From positions 1-42,110 of the forward strand of contig JAULBX010026929.1 in NCBI GenBank assembly GCA_032358255.1: DNA of 42,110 nucleotides, given 5' to 3'. Position 1 is the stretch's first letter; each line of letters opens with the position of its first letter. The stretch is from Heterotrichella gracilis. Lineage: Eukaryota; Sar; Xanthophyceae; Tribonematales; Xanthonemataceae. The position numbers and the translations under genes were made by a program. Under the pieces are notes generated by a model that saw only the letters and a program-made list of their open reading frames with translations, ran no database searches and was not told where the DNA came from. Shown piece by piece: positions 32,323 to 42,110 of this stretch.

Positions 32323-33379
32323 TCACATCAGCTTTGCCACGCCCACCATGCGGTTGCAGTTGGGGCAGTAGTGCCCTGTGTCGCATGCAACATGCGGGCA
32401 GAGGAAGCCGATCCCAAATGTCATGACGCCCCACATGGCGTGCGACCAACCGCGGTGTGCCCTGCACCAACAAGCAGGTGGGGTAGGGGTTGGTGGTTTA
32501 GGGTTTTAGGGTTTAAAATTGGACCAAACACCAACTGCAAATGCTGTGCTTGTTCACCAGCCACAGGTGAAGATGGCAAGCTCAACAAGACAATGAATAA
32601 GGGAAAGCCGAAGCATCTCCAACGGATGTTGCGTGCAAAAGCGGACTTCACAGCTCATCCTGTAAATAATATTTCACGTTAGGGGTAAATTGCCACATGC
32701 CTGTGACGCACCTTGTCTGCGTCATGCCTTCATACCCGCATGCACCACAGTGCAGCGTGAGGGGCGTGTGACCAGTGGTGGCCCCCAGGAAGAGAGGCCC
32801 ATCCTGGTCTTGGGGGTAGTACAGCTGTGGCGGGGCTGGGAACGCATACTGTGGCTGGGGCAGAGGCGGGTAGTGTGTCGTTGTGGCTGTGGTTTCTGCA
32901 TAGGTAAAGGTACACTTGTCAGTTGGGCACAGGCAGACAGAAACATGACCACATGTACAGCCCTCTTGTGGTCATGTTAACCACAAGAGGGCTGTACATG
33001 TTAACCAAGCCCAGGCTAGCATGCCCACTTGTGGTCTTGTGGCAATGATGACCCCCCCTGGTTAGCAGGCAATACTGCCGCAACACTGCAAATTGTGCAT
33101 TCTGCCACATAGAAGCACCGGGAGACCAAAGGAACCCCGACAGTTTATGTGTTGCCCACCAGCGTTCGGCCTTTCCTCACCTTGGGCAGCATGTGCATGC
33201 ATATCACTGCCGTAGTAGTCGCTGGCGGGGTTCTTGGATGCTGCTGCTGTCTCAAAAGCCACTACTGAAGATGTTGGCTGCGGGTTGGGGACAGGATAAC
33301 TGGGCAGAGGCTCTGTCACTGCATTGAAGCTCTGTGGCACCCCTTCGCCAGCACCCGCCTCATCTCCAGCTCGCGTCAT
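32323..33379 (-). CDS. LITAF-domain protein, three exons, about 173 aa
   Basis: LITAF-domain proteins are small monotopic membrane proteins of the endosomal or plasma membrane; plant members regulate cell death. Exons (minus): 33379-33181, 32895-32712, 32461-32323; phases close. The N-terminal ~100 residues are Pro/Gln/Tyr-rich (YPPLPQPQYAFPAPPQLYYP), typical for the family. The zinc-binding halves are HCGACGYEG (C116, C119) and HYCPNCNRMVGVAKL (C160, C163), flanking the membrane-dipping segment MWGVMTFGIGFLCPHVACD. Length matches the family (~150-200 aa). Intron 1 contains a 22-bp-arm hairpin and intron 2 a telomere-like motif. Confidence 0.88.
32495..32516 (+). repeat. Telomere-like motif in LITAF intron 2
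   Basis: ggtttagggttttagggttt, about 35 bases from the exon 3 acceptor; on the gene's sense strand it reads CCCTAAA. Confidence 0.7.
32951..33001. repeat. Perfect inverted repeat, 22-base arms, 7-base loop
   Basis: Arm 32951-32972 (acatgtacag…cttgtggt) is exactly complementary to 32980-33001 (accacaagag…tacatgt), with loop catgtta. It lies in intron 1 of the LITAF gene. If transcribed it would fold into a long perfect stem. Confidence 0.9.
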
Positions 33380-34493
33380 GTTGTCTTTTTTATAGACTTG
33401 GTGATGAGATGGCGATGGTCAAGGACAGTGATGAACTTGCTGGCAAGGGATGGCCGGTGGACTGAAAGTCGGAGCCTTTCTGCACTGTTGTGCACGTCCA
33501 AGGCTGTTGAGATGGGCTCGAAACGAGAGTTTGCACATATTCGTACAAGTAGGCCGATATATAGGTGTCCACTATCCACCGGGTGCCAGAATTCTGTGCT
33601 GAACATGCAGACAAAGGTAATGGCGTGGGTTATGCAAGCCGCTTGCAAACCACCGGTGGCCGTGCTGAGCATCTAGGCAAACCCTTGACTAGGGTTTCAA
33701 CCACACCGAACCCACAAAACTGTGCAAAAAACTCTGCACTGCATTCTCAGCAACTGCAGTACTACCAAGTAAGGTGTGGACTTTCATATGATATGTTGTG
33801 CAGTAGGCTTTCACACTCAGGTTTGCCTAAATCCATTGGGCGCCATAAATGCAAGTTTCCCGCGGCATACAATGCAACGGGTAGAGCTGGGGTGGGGTTG
33901 GGACTTCCTGGCCCAATTGCGGCAAAGCCTAACCTTGCATCAGCAGGTTCTTGTGTAATGGAGTTGGGGAGGGCCCTGACACAAGTTCTTCAACCAGGTT
34001 CCATGAGAGGGACCGTCAGTGGTTTACAAGCATTGAACAAGGGCTTAGCAAGGCCTATGACAGGGGCAACATACAGCAGTTGCAGCTGAAGCTGTAAGTG
34101 CATGTGCAGTCTGGGGGAAGGGTTGTAAGTATGTAACAATCATGAAATAATCTTTGTACCCTAATGGCCTGGTGGTGCTTCATTGCATATCTGTTAATGA
34201 AACACCACAGTACGTGATGTATGGAGCACGCAGCAGAACCTATCCCTGGGAACAAGCTGCGTTGATAGATTCTGTAGCCTGCTACCGCAGCAATTACAAT
34301 CATGCACATATGGTTTAAAAATCTCATGCCCCAAGATTCAACAAGCATGCTTCCATGGGGGCAGTGCTTCAAGTATATAGCTAAAAATACATCAGATAAG
34401 CAAGCTAAGAATGATCTAACGTTTATTGCTGATGCACTACAGTGTGAGCAAAAATCAAGGGAGGAAAAAACACAACGACAAAACCCCATTTTA
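33380..34493. other. Region between LITAF start and VWF-D-like 3' end, with an orphan exon-like segment
   Basis: Holds the LITAF promoter and the 3' UTR of the gene ending at 34494. On the plus strand, 34005-34097 reads ERDRQWFTSIEQGLSKAYDR… to a stop or a gtaagt donor. It looks protein-like, but I found no start or convincing partner exons. A 174-codon plus frame (33565-34089) in another phase is not family-like. No gene is called. Confidence 0.4.
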
Positions 34494-37400
34494 CTATTGT
34501 CGTGAATCCGCTTCCAATGTCTGCCCACCAGGTTGGAGATGCAAACACGATGCCTGGGCAACGACCTTCACAGCTGGAACATCGTCTTCAACCTCCATTT
34601 CATTAATGAGTGCCAGCAAAGCATCTGTCACAGAGCTCTGCTGGTTTGCCCCGCCAGCTAGCTTGAACTGCTGCCGCATCGATTTTGCTGGCGCCAGTGA
34701 CTCTTGCAACGTCTGGAGCTCTGTGAATGTCGGCTGCGAGAGGATGGTTGGGCAGAAGAGGTTGTGCACGAACTGGGTGCCCATCAAGCCATCCCGCACT
34801 CGGTACTCGGTCAGGTTACCTGCACAAAGCGATCCAATCATGCAGTTGTCAGTACTTGCACATGTTGAAATAGGCTAAAAGTTGTCTCACTGCTGTCTCA
34901 CTGCTGTTATCGCTGGCTGTCTGGCATAAAAATAATAAATGTTATTGTCTACAAGGTAGTGATCAGTTTTGGGCATGTGCTGAAATCAGGTACAGAATAA
35001 GTGAACCAAGTACGCCTGTTTCAGCATATATCATCTAGCAGGCGTTAATTCCAATTATTTATAATACTTACTGTCCGGTAGCATGCTGGGGCTACCTTGC
35101 CCAGCCTTAATGAGGTGCAGAGTCAGCCACGACTGAGGCGTGCAATGGCATCTAATCTAGTAGGGCATTATATATATGCGCATTAGAACAACCATCATGT
35201 GCAAGAATCAGTGGATTTCGAACTTGGGATGGATGCGTGTGACATGTAATCACCATTGTGGCTTTGCGCTACCTTTTACACTCTGTTTGGCCACCAAATT
35301 GGCCATACAACGCACATTATAACATACTGGAGAGCAGCACCCTACGTGTTACAAGCAGCATGTTCCTCACTGATCACAAGTAACAGTATGCATGCACGCC
35401 TTGACTTCAGACAGCAAGAAACTGAGTGCACCACACAGGCTGATCATCTGTCATGCGCAGACAGCCTGCTGCATTCTGCCACTGTCACAAGGTTGCAAGG
35501 TGCAGCCACCTGGCCAAGCCTTCCAAACCCTAAACCCTAAAACAGTTACATTACCTTCAATGAGCCCCCTGGGAGTGTCCTTGATGGACTCTAGCTTGTT
35601 GGGCTGGCCATTGCGCCACGTCATGCCCATGAGACCATGCGTGGTATGCACATAGGGCGACACAATGGCTGCAGTGGTGTCAAAGTAGTAGCCCTGGCCA
35701 TCGGCCCGCATGCTCTGCTGGAACTTGAACATGAAGCTGGGGGTCTGGATCATGACTGTCGGGGACTGCCCATCGTCGGCTGTGGGGTGGTGCAGGGTTA
35801 TCAGGGTCTTGGGGCTCTCCTCCGAAGTGCCAAACGAGATGACCAGGGCCTCGTCAGATGACAGGATTGAGGTGATATCTTGCTCAGCGGGCTGGGCTAC
35901 TAGTGGAAGGGCAATCCTTCTCAACACTGCAGGAAAACAACGGGGAAACTTAGCAAAGATGCATAGCAACAGCCTGTGCGTGTCTGAAAAATAGGACAGT
36001 TTTTGGTATTAAGTTGGTTTTATTTTCTTTGCTTCAGATTGAGGTGATGTCTTGCTCAGCGGGCTGGGCCACCAGTGGAAGGGCAACCCTTCTCAGCACT
36101 GCAAAAGAACATGAAAAATTAGGTAAGGTGCACAAGACAAAATTGACAAGTGCTCTGATTTTTCACAATTTGAAGTAAAGTGTAAGTAGATTTCCCCTCT
36201 ATCAGAAAAAGCAATGAGGTGACGCCTTGCTTAGTGCGAGGGCAATATTCGTCAGAAAATCCTTGACGAGACCAGAGCAACTCAGCAACTGTGTACCACA
36301 TGGGTGAATGAACCTAGGCTGGTATTTCACTTGCTACAGTCCTCTGCCTGTGTGGAGGATAGTGCAGCTCCAATCGTGGGTTCAGCACTTGCATTGAACC
36401 CTAAACCCTAAACAGTGCGCACTGCAACATGCCACAGCCTCGTCGGTGATTATTTTGCAAGAAAGATTATGGGCAGGCTGACGCATATGTGCCGCCAAGC
36501 TTTTTGAGGCCTGGACTACAGGGTATTGCGCCATACATCTAAACATTCAATTGGTGCATTTTAATAGGTTCGGCATCTTCAGGCAAATCACTGAATTAAA
36601 AAAGAGTAATATGCTGGTACACGACAGGGCTAGCGGACGCAAAGCCTGCCTGTAGGGCAGACATATGATCTTGCACTACCAGAGCGCATGCAGCTAAGCA
36701 CCAAACCAACACCTCGTTAGGTACAAAAGCACCATAATTTTGCGCCTGCCTGCTGAATTTTTGACAAAGTCACTCTGCAACTTGTTAGCACATGCTGGAT
36801 AAAAGCGCCAGGTGGAAAATGTGCGAGAACTCTTGCACGCTGACAGTGCACGCACGCATCGCACAAAGGTGCCTAACCCTGTTTATAAAAAAGTTCCTGA
36901 CTATCTGTTTGCACTGTTGTTTTGATAACACCCCACTGGGTTACATACCACATTCATGTGCAGCGTCCATGCTTGGTTGCAGCCAGCTCCAAGTGCAGAC
37001 AGGTTTAGAAGTTGAATTTTAGGGTTTAGGGTTCAAAAAAGGGTTTTTCTTCGAACACACCTTGCACGCGCCCATCCACTGCCTGGGTTTTGACCACGAT
37101 GCCTACCCGGCCCACCCGCAGGCCTAGCTGCGATATGTACCGGGTGGAGCCAGGTGTTGCTGCAGCTGCAACCACGGCGTTGAGCTGGTACTGTGTGTCT
37201 GTCAAGAGGTTGTACACCTCGTTGCCCCTTGCCAATATCTCATACTGCAGCAGGGCAAAAGTCACTTCAGTTATGCGCGTTTGAGTGTACGTGCCAAGAA
37301 GGTGCAATGGGTGCACTTAGGTCCAGTTCAAAGCAGTTGGAGCCACTCCATGTGCAGGCAAACTAAGTGCAGGCTGTCAGAAAACTAGGGGCATTCTGGG

Positions 37401-38786
37401 CTATTTGCAAAACACCCCTCAACAGGAAGGTAGAAGGCAGCTCAGTCATTCACAAATAGACTGATCAGCAAGGTAGAAGGCAGCTCAGTCAATCACAATA
37501 AAACCCATCTAACCAGGCACAACAAGCTCACCTGAGACCCATCAAACCCCGTGATGACAGGGCTGTTTGCGTCAAAGCTGGAGTGGATGTTGTGTAGGTG
37601 CACCGCGTGGTTCATGAAGCTGGGGTGGCTGGCAGTGGTCACTGTCTGCTGCTTGACAACATAGGCATGCTTCCAGGCTGCGTGGTCCCTGTCCTGTAGC
37701 TGGGAGGAAAGGTCGCCCTGTCGGCCATCTGTGTGACTTTGCAACCGCCGCTGTGTGGCAACCTGTGCGCGCTGCCCTGTTCGGACGGAGGTATGGTTTG
37801 CCTTTGCTGACGTGGTGAAGGGACGCAGGAGGTCCGCTGACTTGACACCTGGCTGGCCAGCCACCGATGCCTCCAACAAGAGCACCTGTTGTGCGTCTGC
37901 ATGGAAAGCTGCGGCTGACTGCTCCACCGTCCGCCTCTGAGCAGGCACGGTTGCTGCGTCATGTACGCTCAACAAAGCAGCGGTGACAAAGGACAAGGGG
38001 TCTGTGGCACTTGGGTTTTCTGACGCTAAGCCCGGGCTGCCAACTGGAGCACCGACTGGGGTTCCCGTGTGTTGAGGTGACGTGGTGGGTTGCTGCTCCG
38101 GTTGCATTGCTGCAATGTCCAGTGGTTGTTGGCTGGGAGAGAGGGCCGTGTAGTGTTCATCGACCTCGTCAGAGGTGACGTCTGCGTGGCCCCGTAGGTG
38201 GATCACTGTGGAGTCCTTGAGGAGCGGCAGGCTGATGGTGTCTGGTTCGGTGAAGTCAGGCGCCTCGAACTCTGGAGTCTCTCCTGCGAGTGTTGAAAGA
38301 GGAGTTTAAACGTGCTGGGAAGTGTTTAGCCGGGGCTTTAGTGGTGCACTGTCGAACAACTAGGCAGGAAGCCGTAGCAGGGGTACGGCTAGGGGGTCAG
38401 GGACACAGTGCGCACACCTAGCAACAGGCCGCCGGGACAGCTGTGCTGCGTAACCAGCCTTATAACGATATCTATATTCACCTGCCCTAGCCGCAGTTTG
38501 CCACGAGCCTCCTAAATGTCATGGGTGGTGACATTCCGTGCTGGTGCCATTTGGGATGTCACCCGCGCAGCCAAGTCAAGGGATGCAAATGTGACTGATG
38601 CAACGGTGGAAGCCTGCCCACTAGGAGATGCACAAGTCTAAGGTTGGATGTGCGCTTCTCACCTGCTGAGCCGCTGTCCTGTGAAACCGAAGACCTGGCC
38701 ATGAGCAGGCACAGCAGCAGCACCATGCCATGCCGCAGCCTGGCAGGCCACTGGGGCACGTCCTTGTGTCGCCGCCTCGAAACCAT
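34494..38786 (-). CDS. Secreted or membrane-anchored protein with VWF-D/root-cap-like region, five exons, about 585 aa
   Basis: Exons (minus): 38786-38663, 38283-37532, 37244-37061, 35926-35555, 34819-34494; phases close. A hydrophobic segment (MVLLLCLLMARSSVSQ, residues 20-35) is a signal peptide or anchor; starting at that internal Met would give a cleaner signal. Residues ~40-275 are low-complexity, Ser/Thr/Gln/Pro-rich. Then comes SPVITGFDGSQYEILARGNE, resembling the 'DPHFxGFDGxxYxFxG' opening of VWF type D domains, with VYNLLTDTQYQLNAVV. Near 450-457 HGLMGMTWRN and then GLIEG-NLTEYRV resemble 'HGxLGQTWR…IEGxxxDYxV', also seen in plant root-cap-type proteins. The C-terminus after ~500 is not recognised. 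There are few cysteines, unlike animal VWF-D. Function unknown; an extracellular matrix role is an inference. Confidence 0.72.
35525..35542 (-). repeat. Telomere-like motif beside a splice donor (intron 4)
   Basis: aaaccctaaaccctaaaa on the plus strand; in the gene's sense the donor GAAG/gtaatg is followed within about 12 bases by TTTTAGGGTTTAGGG. Confidence 0.8.
35868..36110 (-). repeat. Duplicated exon 4 start with its 3' splice site
   Basis: The genuine acceptor and first ~20 codons of exon 4 (35945-35868, tcctgcag then VLRRIALPLVAQPAEQDITS) recur upstream in intron 3 at 36110-36038 (ttttgcag then VLRRVALPLVAQPAEQDITS, followed by a stop). The two are over 85% alike by eye. A third, more decayed copy may lie at 36262-36205. 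Confidence 0.9.
36397..36413 (-). repeat. Telomere-like motif in intron 3
   Basis: gaaccctaaaccctaaacag; on the sense strand ctgtttagggtttagggtt, nearly the same string as in PPR intron 1. Confidence 0.8.
37018..37034 (+). repeat. Telomere-like motif near the exon 3 donor
   Basis: ttttagggtttagggttc, about 28 bases inside intron 3 from the exon 3 donor; on the gene's sense strand it reads CCCTAAA. Confidence 0.75.
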
Positions 38787-39733
38787 GTCCACTGCGGCCC
38801 GCTGCCAAGGTGTGCGCGTGGTTTATATTGGTTGCTGCAAGCTGATTGGCGCGACTCGCTTATGAATCGGAGACGGCAGTGCTGGCGCGGTCGTGCGGCA
38901 TGCGGGCCTTGCGGCTTGGACTTGCAGCGGGTGTTCCACTGGGTGCAGGTCAGCTGTCTCCCTCTGTTCCACTAGGAGGAGGAGAGAGCGCGTGAACGTA
39001 TAAAGCAATGGCTACAGCATCTGGCTACTGGTACGCGATACGAGGAGGGAGGGAAGGCCAGGGCAAGTTCTTTTCTGACTCGCTGTGTGGGGAAGGCAGC
39101 AAGTGCATGCATGCGCCGGAGGTGAGCCAACAATGAAGGGTAAATGGGCAACAGACACTGAGATAGCAGGCGGTAGGAAGGCCTCAAAGCATATGTCTGT
39201 AGCTAGACGCTGCGTAGGCGAGGTCTCGTAGGTACCTAGAGAGCCACACGCATCTGAATCGTGAGACTGTTTTGGGTTTGCCTCCCGCAAAACGGTGGTG
39301 GTGGTGCGCCGCAGCTGTCCGCCGGAGTTTTGCGCGGCACCGCCGGTGCGATTCTGAATTTCAATGTGCCATCTCCCCGTTTCCCAACTTTGGTAAAGTC
39401 TCCCGTGGTCCAGCCTGACGTGGCATGCCTGCCCAATCAGCCTGCCGAATCAGATACGGAACCTGTGGAACGCAGCTGCACTCGGGCAACAATTGGCAGA
39501 GAGAAAGCACAAAGGCGTTTGGTAAACGTTATCGAGCAGTAATCGCCCAGAACGTTGCGAACGCTGATAGACGCCAGTTGTGATAAAGGGTACAAGCCTC
39601 CTCCAGCTGTGAATGTGGGTGTGACAGCGAGCCTCGGGCAAGCAAGGCTGTGACACATTGGCCATGCATTGAAACTATACCTGACCCACAGCTACCTATC
39701 GTGAACGCCACAGCACTGTGTGTGCGAGGCAAT
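38787..39733. promoter_or_regulatory. Divergent intergenic region VWF-D-like / ABA4-like
   Basis: 947 bp between divergent starts, presumably both promoters. A 93-codon plus frame (39261-39542) is open but has no recognised features and is not called; it could act as an upstream ORF or be chance. No obvious repeats. Confidence 0.45.
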
Positions 39734-41088
39734 ATGGCAGCCTCGGCTGTCCTTTCAAATACCCAGCTGGTGTCCTCCTGTGGCATGCAAAGGAATGCGT
39801 CAGCAGCAGCACGCGCCAGGCAGTGCTGGTGGCGAGGGGCAACGCAGCCCAGTCAACAACGGTGCCAACAACCACCAAGAAGAGGTGTGCAAGCTTCCAT
39901 AGCTGATAATTACTTGCATGGAACAGAAGGGCTCCCCGCCAAGGAGTGGTGGCGTGCCACATTTGCAGTATTTGAACAGCCAAATAACGCATTGAGTGAT
40001 CTGCTAGTGCACGCAAGTATGTCAGCCTGGCCACACTATCTTATCTTTACCTTTGGTGCTGTAGGGGGAAGACCGGCCTGTCAACCACACGCATTTCTGA
40101 CCCCTGACGCCACATTCGCCACGGTCACCCTGGCAGTCATGCCAGTGTATGGGCTGATGGTTGCAGCACCACAACACAAGCTGGTAAGCAGCAAGGGTGA
40201 CATCTTGCCCACAGTGCTTATTTGCCTTTCAAATCCTACCACCCAGTGATACTCTTGCAACCCGCTGAACGCTGTTACACCGGTGCAGACGCAGGCAGTG
40301 ACCAAGTCTTCAGCTTTCTTTGCGGTGTTCAGCCTCCTGTACATGTGGATCCTGGCGGCATGGCTCCCCCACATGCTAACGTCATACATCTGGGGCGCTG
40401 TCCAGGCATTTGCAGCTGGTACTCTGCCCAATGTAGGTGTACTGGTCGGCAGACAAACTGTGGCATGGTTTGACCTGGCTCACCATGGTGCACTAGGTGT
40501 ATACAAGATATGCCAAACTGGTACTGAGTAGCGCCCTGTCTGTCTTGCAGGTCTCTGCCTTTGCCACCCTCTTCCAGCATGCTGACGTCACAGCGCTGAC
40601 GTGGCTCCACTTGTTGCTGCTGGACCTCTTTCAAGCAAGGTGAGGGTCGGGGATGTATACGGCCACTTGCGCACTTGCTTTAGCAACGCAAGCCCCACAT
40701 CATGCAGCCCTGGAGGCTATGCGGCAGTGACAATGGCTCGATAACAATCAACGTCATGCATGGCCTTGCACCCAAGGATTTCATCCTCACGCCATTTAAT
40801 TCATAAAATTTTGCAAAATTCCACAAAATAAAGTTGTCACACCCGGGACGCCAACCACTACTGTCGCTGTGCAGGGTGATCTACTTGGATGGATTTAAGG
40901 AGAAGCTGCCGACAGCACACTCGCTGCTGTTGTGCTTCATGTGCGGGCCGCTGGGGCTCATCAGCCACTGTGTCACCAAGGCAGTGGTTGTGCTGAGGGC
41001 AAATCTTCGGCCCAGCTGGCAACAACTCCAGTTTGCTGGTGCCCAACAACGGCTGCGATTGAGTAGTGATGCTCGAGGAACATTGTAG
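39734..41088 (+). CDS. ABA4-like: ABA4-like chloroplast membrane protein (DUF4281), four exons, about 298 aa
   Basis: ABA DEFICIENT 4 is a plastid membrane protein needed for neoxanthin formation in plants, upstream of abscisic acid. Exons: 39734-40183, 40289-40432, 40551-40639, 40875-41088; phases close. The first ~65 residues (Ala/Ser/Arg/Gln-rich, from MAASAVLSNTQLVSS) look like a transit peptide. Membrane segments follow: FATVTLAVMPVYGLMVAAP, AFFAVFSLLYMWILAAWLP, WLHLLLLDLFQAR and LLLCFMCGPLGLISHCVTKA. The family signature W-x-H-L-L-x-x-D-L-F-x-A-R…V-x-x-D-G…H-S-L-L-L-C-x-x-x-G-P-L-G is clear. The start has A at -3 and G at +4. Length matches the family (~220-300 aa with transit peptide). 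Confidence 0.9.
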
Positions 41089-42110
41089 TGTAGTTGACAA
41101 GGGGTGTCGAGGAATTTGCAGTGGTTTTCCTTGGAACTTTTACCATTTTGTAAGCTTAGGACAGGAGATTGAGTGCACATTCACATTTTAGTAGGACCAT
41201 TTTGAGAGGAATTCAAATTCAATATCAGCTGGCGAGCGTTACAGTTGTTGCAGCACCAACAATGTCCTGCTGCATCAGCTGCGTGCAATTTTGGCAGTTT
41301 TAGCCCAGGAGCGGCACCAATATGGTAGCCATTTGGCTAGTATATGTACCTCTGCTGCTATTAATGTGTATAATTTGGGAGTATTGTTGATCTACGTGGA
41401 TGTCTGTACATTTTACTGCGAGCTGCGCACTTGAGCAGCATTTGCTTGGAGTCCTTGCAAGGACGTGCACGGGCGCATTACCCCAGGTCATACACACAGC
41501 TTAGACAGGGTAAAGTCACATGTTCAGAGGTGAGCCAGGTCACAGGCCCGGCTTGGTGAGAGGGGCATATGCTAATATTTTCACTGGCACTTTGTTATAA
41601 CTGTAGCCATTGCGCAGACTTTATCTTTTCAGGCGCCATTGAAATAACCCTTGAAATAACCCACTACCCACACGAAGTCTCGACTCGATGTGGTAATTGT
41701 TTGCTTGTTACATCGCCAAAAAAGACAACAGCGCTCAGGCAGCCTGGCTGCCTGGATGCCGCATGGCCTATTCAACTGCTCCATTTCTCAAGGATTGTAA
41801 AGTTACAACATTAATATTATGCGACACAGGGCGGCACTAGACGTGGCGTCAACGTGCCCCTGCTGGGAAGGGCTTCAATATATTGTGTTATTGCTGCAAT
41901 ACAAAATTGCGCCACATCAGATTGTGATATATTTGGCGCCATAGCGACCACTTTGACATACTGTGCAGCATGCGGAGCAACGCTTTGGACAAGTAATACG
42001 GTGCTCAGCAGGTTCAACATGACATTGTCTCAGACGTCAGCCCAGCCTAATAATTCACGCCGCACCCGTCCCCGCTTTACCACCGCCAGCTCGTACTTTG
42101 CTCCCCGTGA
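41089..42110. other. 3' flank of ABA4-like gene to window end
   Basis: About 1 kb with no supported gene. It contains a short direct repeat (ttgaaataaccc twice, near 41638-41660). A 67-codon minus frame (42020-41817) beginning MLNLLSTVLLVQSV is hydrophobic at its start but has no further support. Confidence 0.45.

Noticed and set aside
33384..33396. TATAAAAAA just before the LITAF start as a TATA box
   Set aside because: It is only about 10-15 bases before the ATG, so a transcription start 25-30 bases downstream would fall within the coding sequence.
33376..33672. Minus-strand frames directly upstream of the LITAF start (about 100 and 74 codons)
   Set aside because: They are out of frame with the LITAF ATG, lack family features and occupy the expected promoter/5' UTR.

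Overview
This 42 kb window is nuclear DNA from a photosynthetic eukaryote, most likely a green alga. A chlorophyte such as a subaerial trebouxiophyte fits best, but a streptophyte alga is not excluded. The genes have many short introns (about 70-700 bp, GT-AG with a few GC-AG). Several proteins are plant-lineage types: ABA4-like, LPA1-like, PPR and BAHD. Short plant-type telomere motifs (TTTAGGG/CCCTAAA) are scattered through introns. There are no operons, CRISPR arrays or recognisable tRNA/rRNA genes. Exon models were built by eye from splice motifs, reading phase and family conservation. Every model except one closes in frame. Single-base errors in coordinates are possible.

Layout: 1-180 (-) a possible non-LTR retrotransposon remnant. 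585-4079 (-) a BAHD acyltransferase, and 4594-8088 (+) a cytochrome P450-like protein, divergently arranged over 514 bp. 9147-12081 (-) an LPA1-type P-loop kinase. 12546-14003 (+) an unrecognised protein with one unresolved splice junction. 14646-16873 (+) a secreted AA15-like lytic polysaccharide monooxygenase with a CBM14 chitin-binding tail. 17720-22287 (+) an organellar PPR protein. 22902-31095 (+) a very large (about 1351 aa) LEA group 3-like repeat protein. 32323-33379 (-) a LITAF-domain protein. 34494-38786 (-) a secreted or membrane protein with a VWF-D/root-cap-like region. 39734-41088 (+) a plastid ABA4-like membrane protein.

Functionally this is a mixed neighbourhood, not one pathway. 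Three themes stand out. The BAHD/P450 divergent pair could make or modify a specialised metabolite or surface polymer. The LPMO plus CBM14 gene implies extracellular polysaccharide (chitin-like) oxidation. The LEA and ABA4-like genes fit a stress-tolerant, possibly desiccation-exposed lifestyle.

The most unusual structural signal is recurrent. In at least three unrelated genes (BAHD, PPR, VWF-D-like), decayed tandem copies of a segment spanning an exon/intron boundary lie inside the adjacent intron. Telomere-like repeats lie in introns of at least six genes, often just downstream of the 5' splice site. In the PPR gene the two coincide in a 4-copy array of about 74 bp units.
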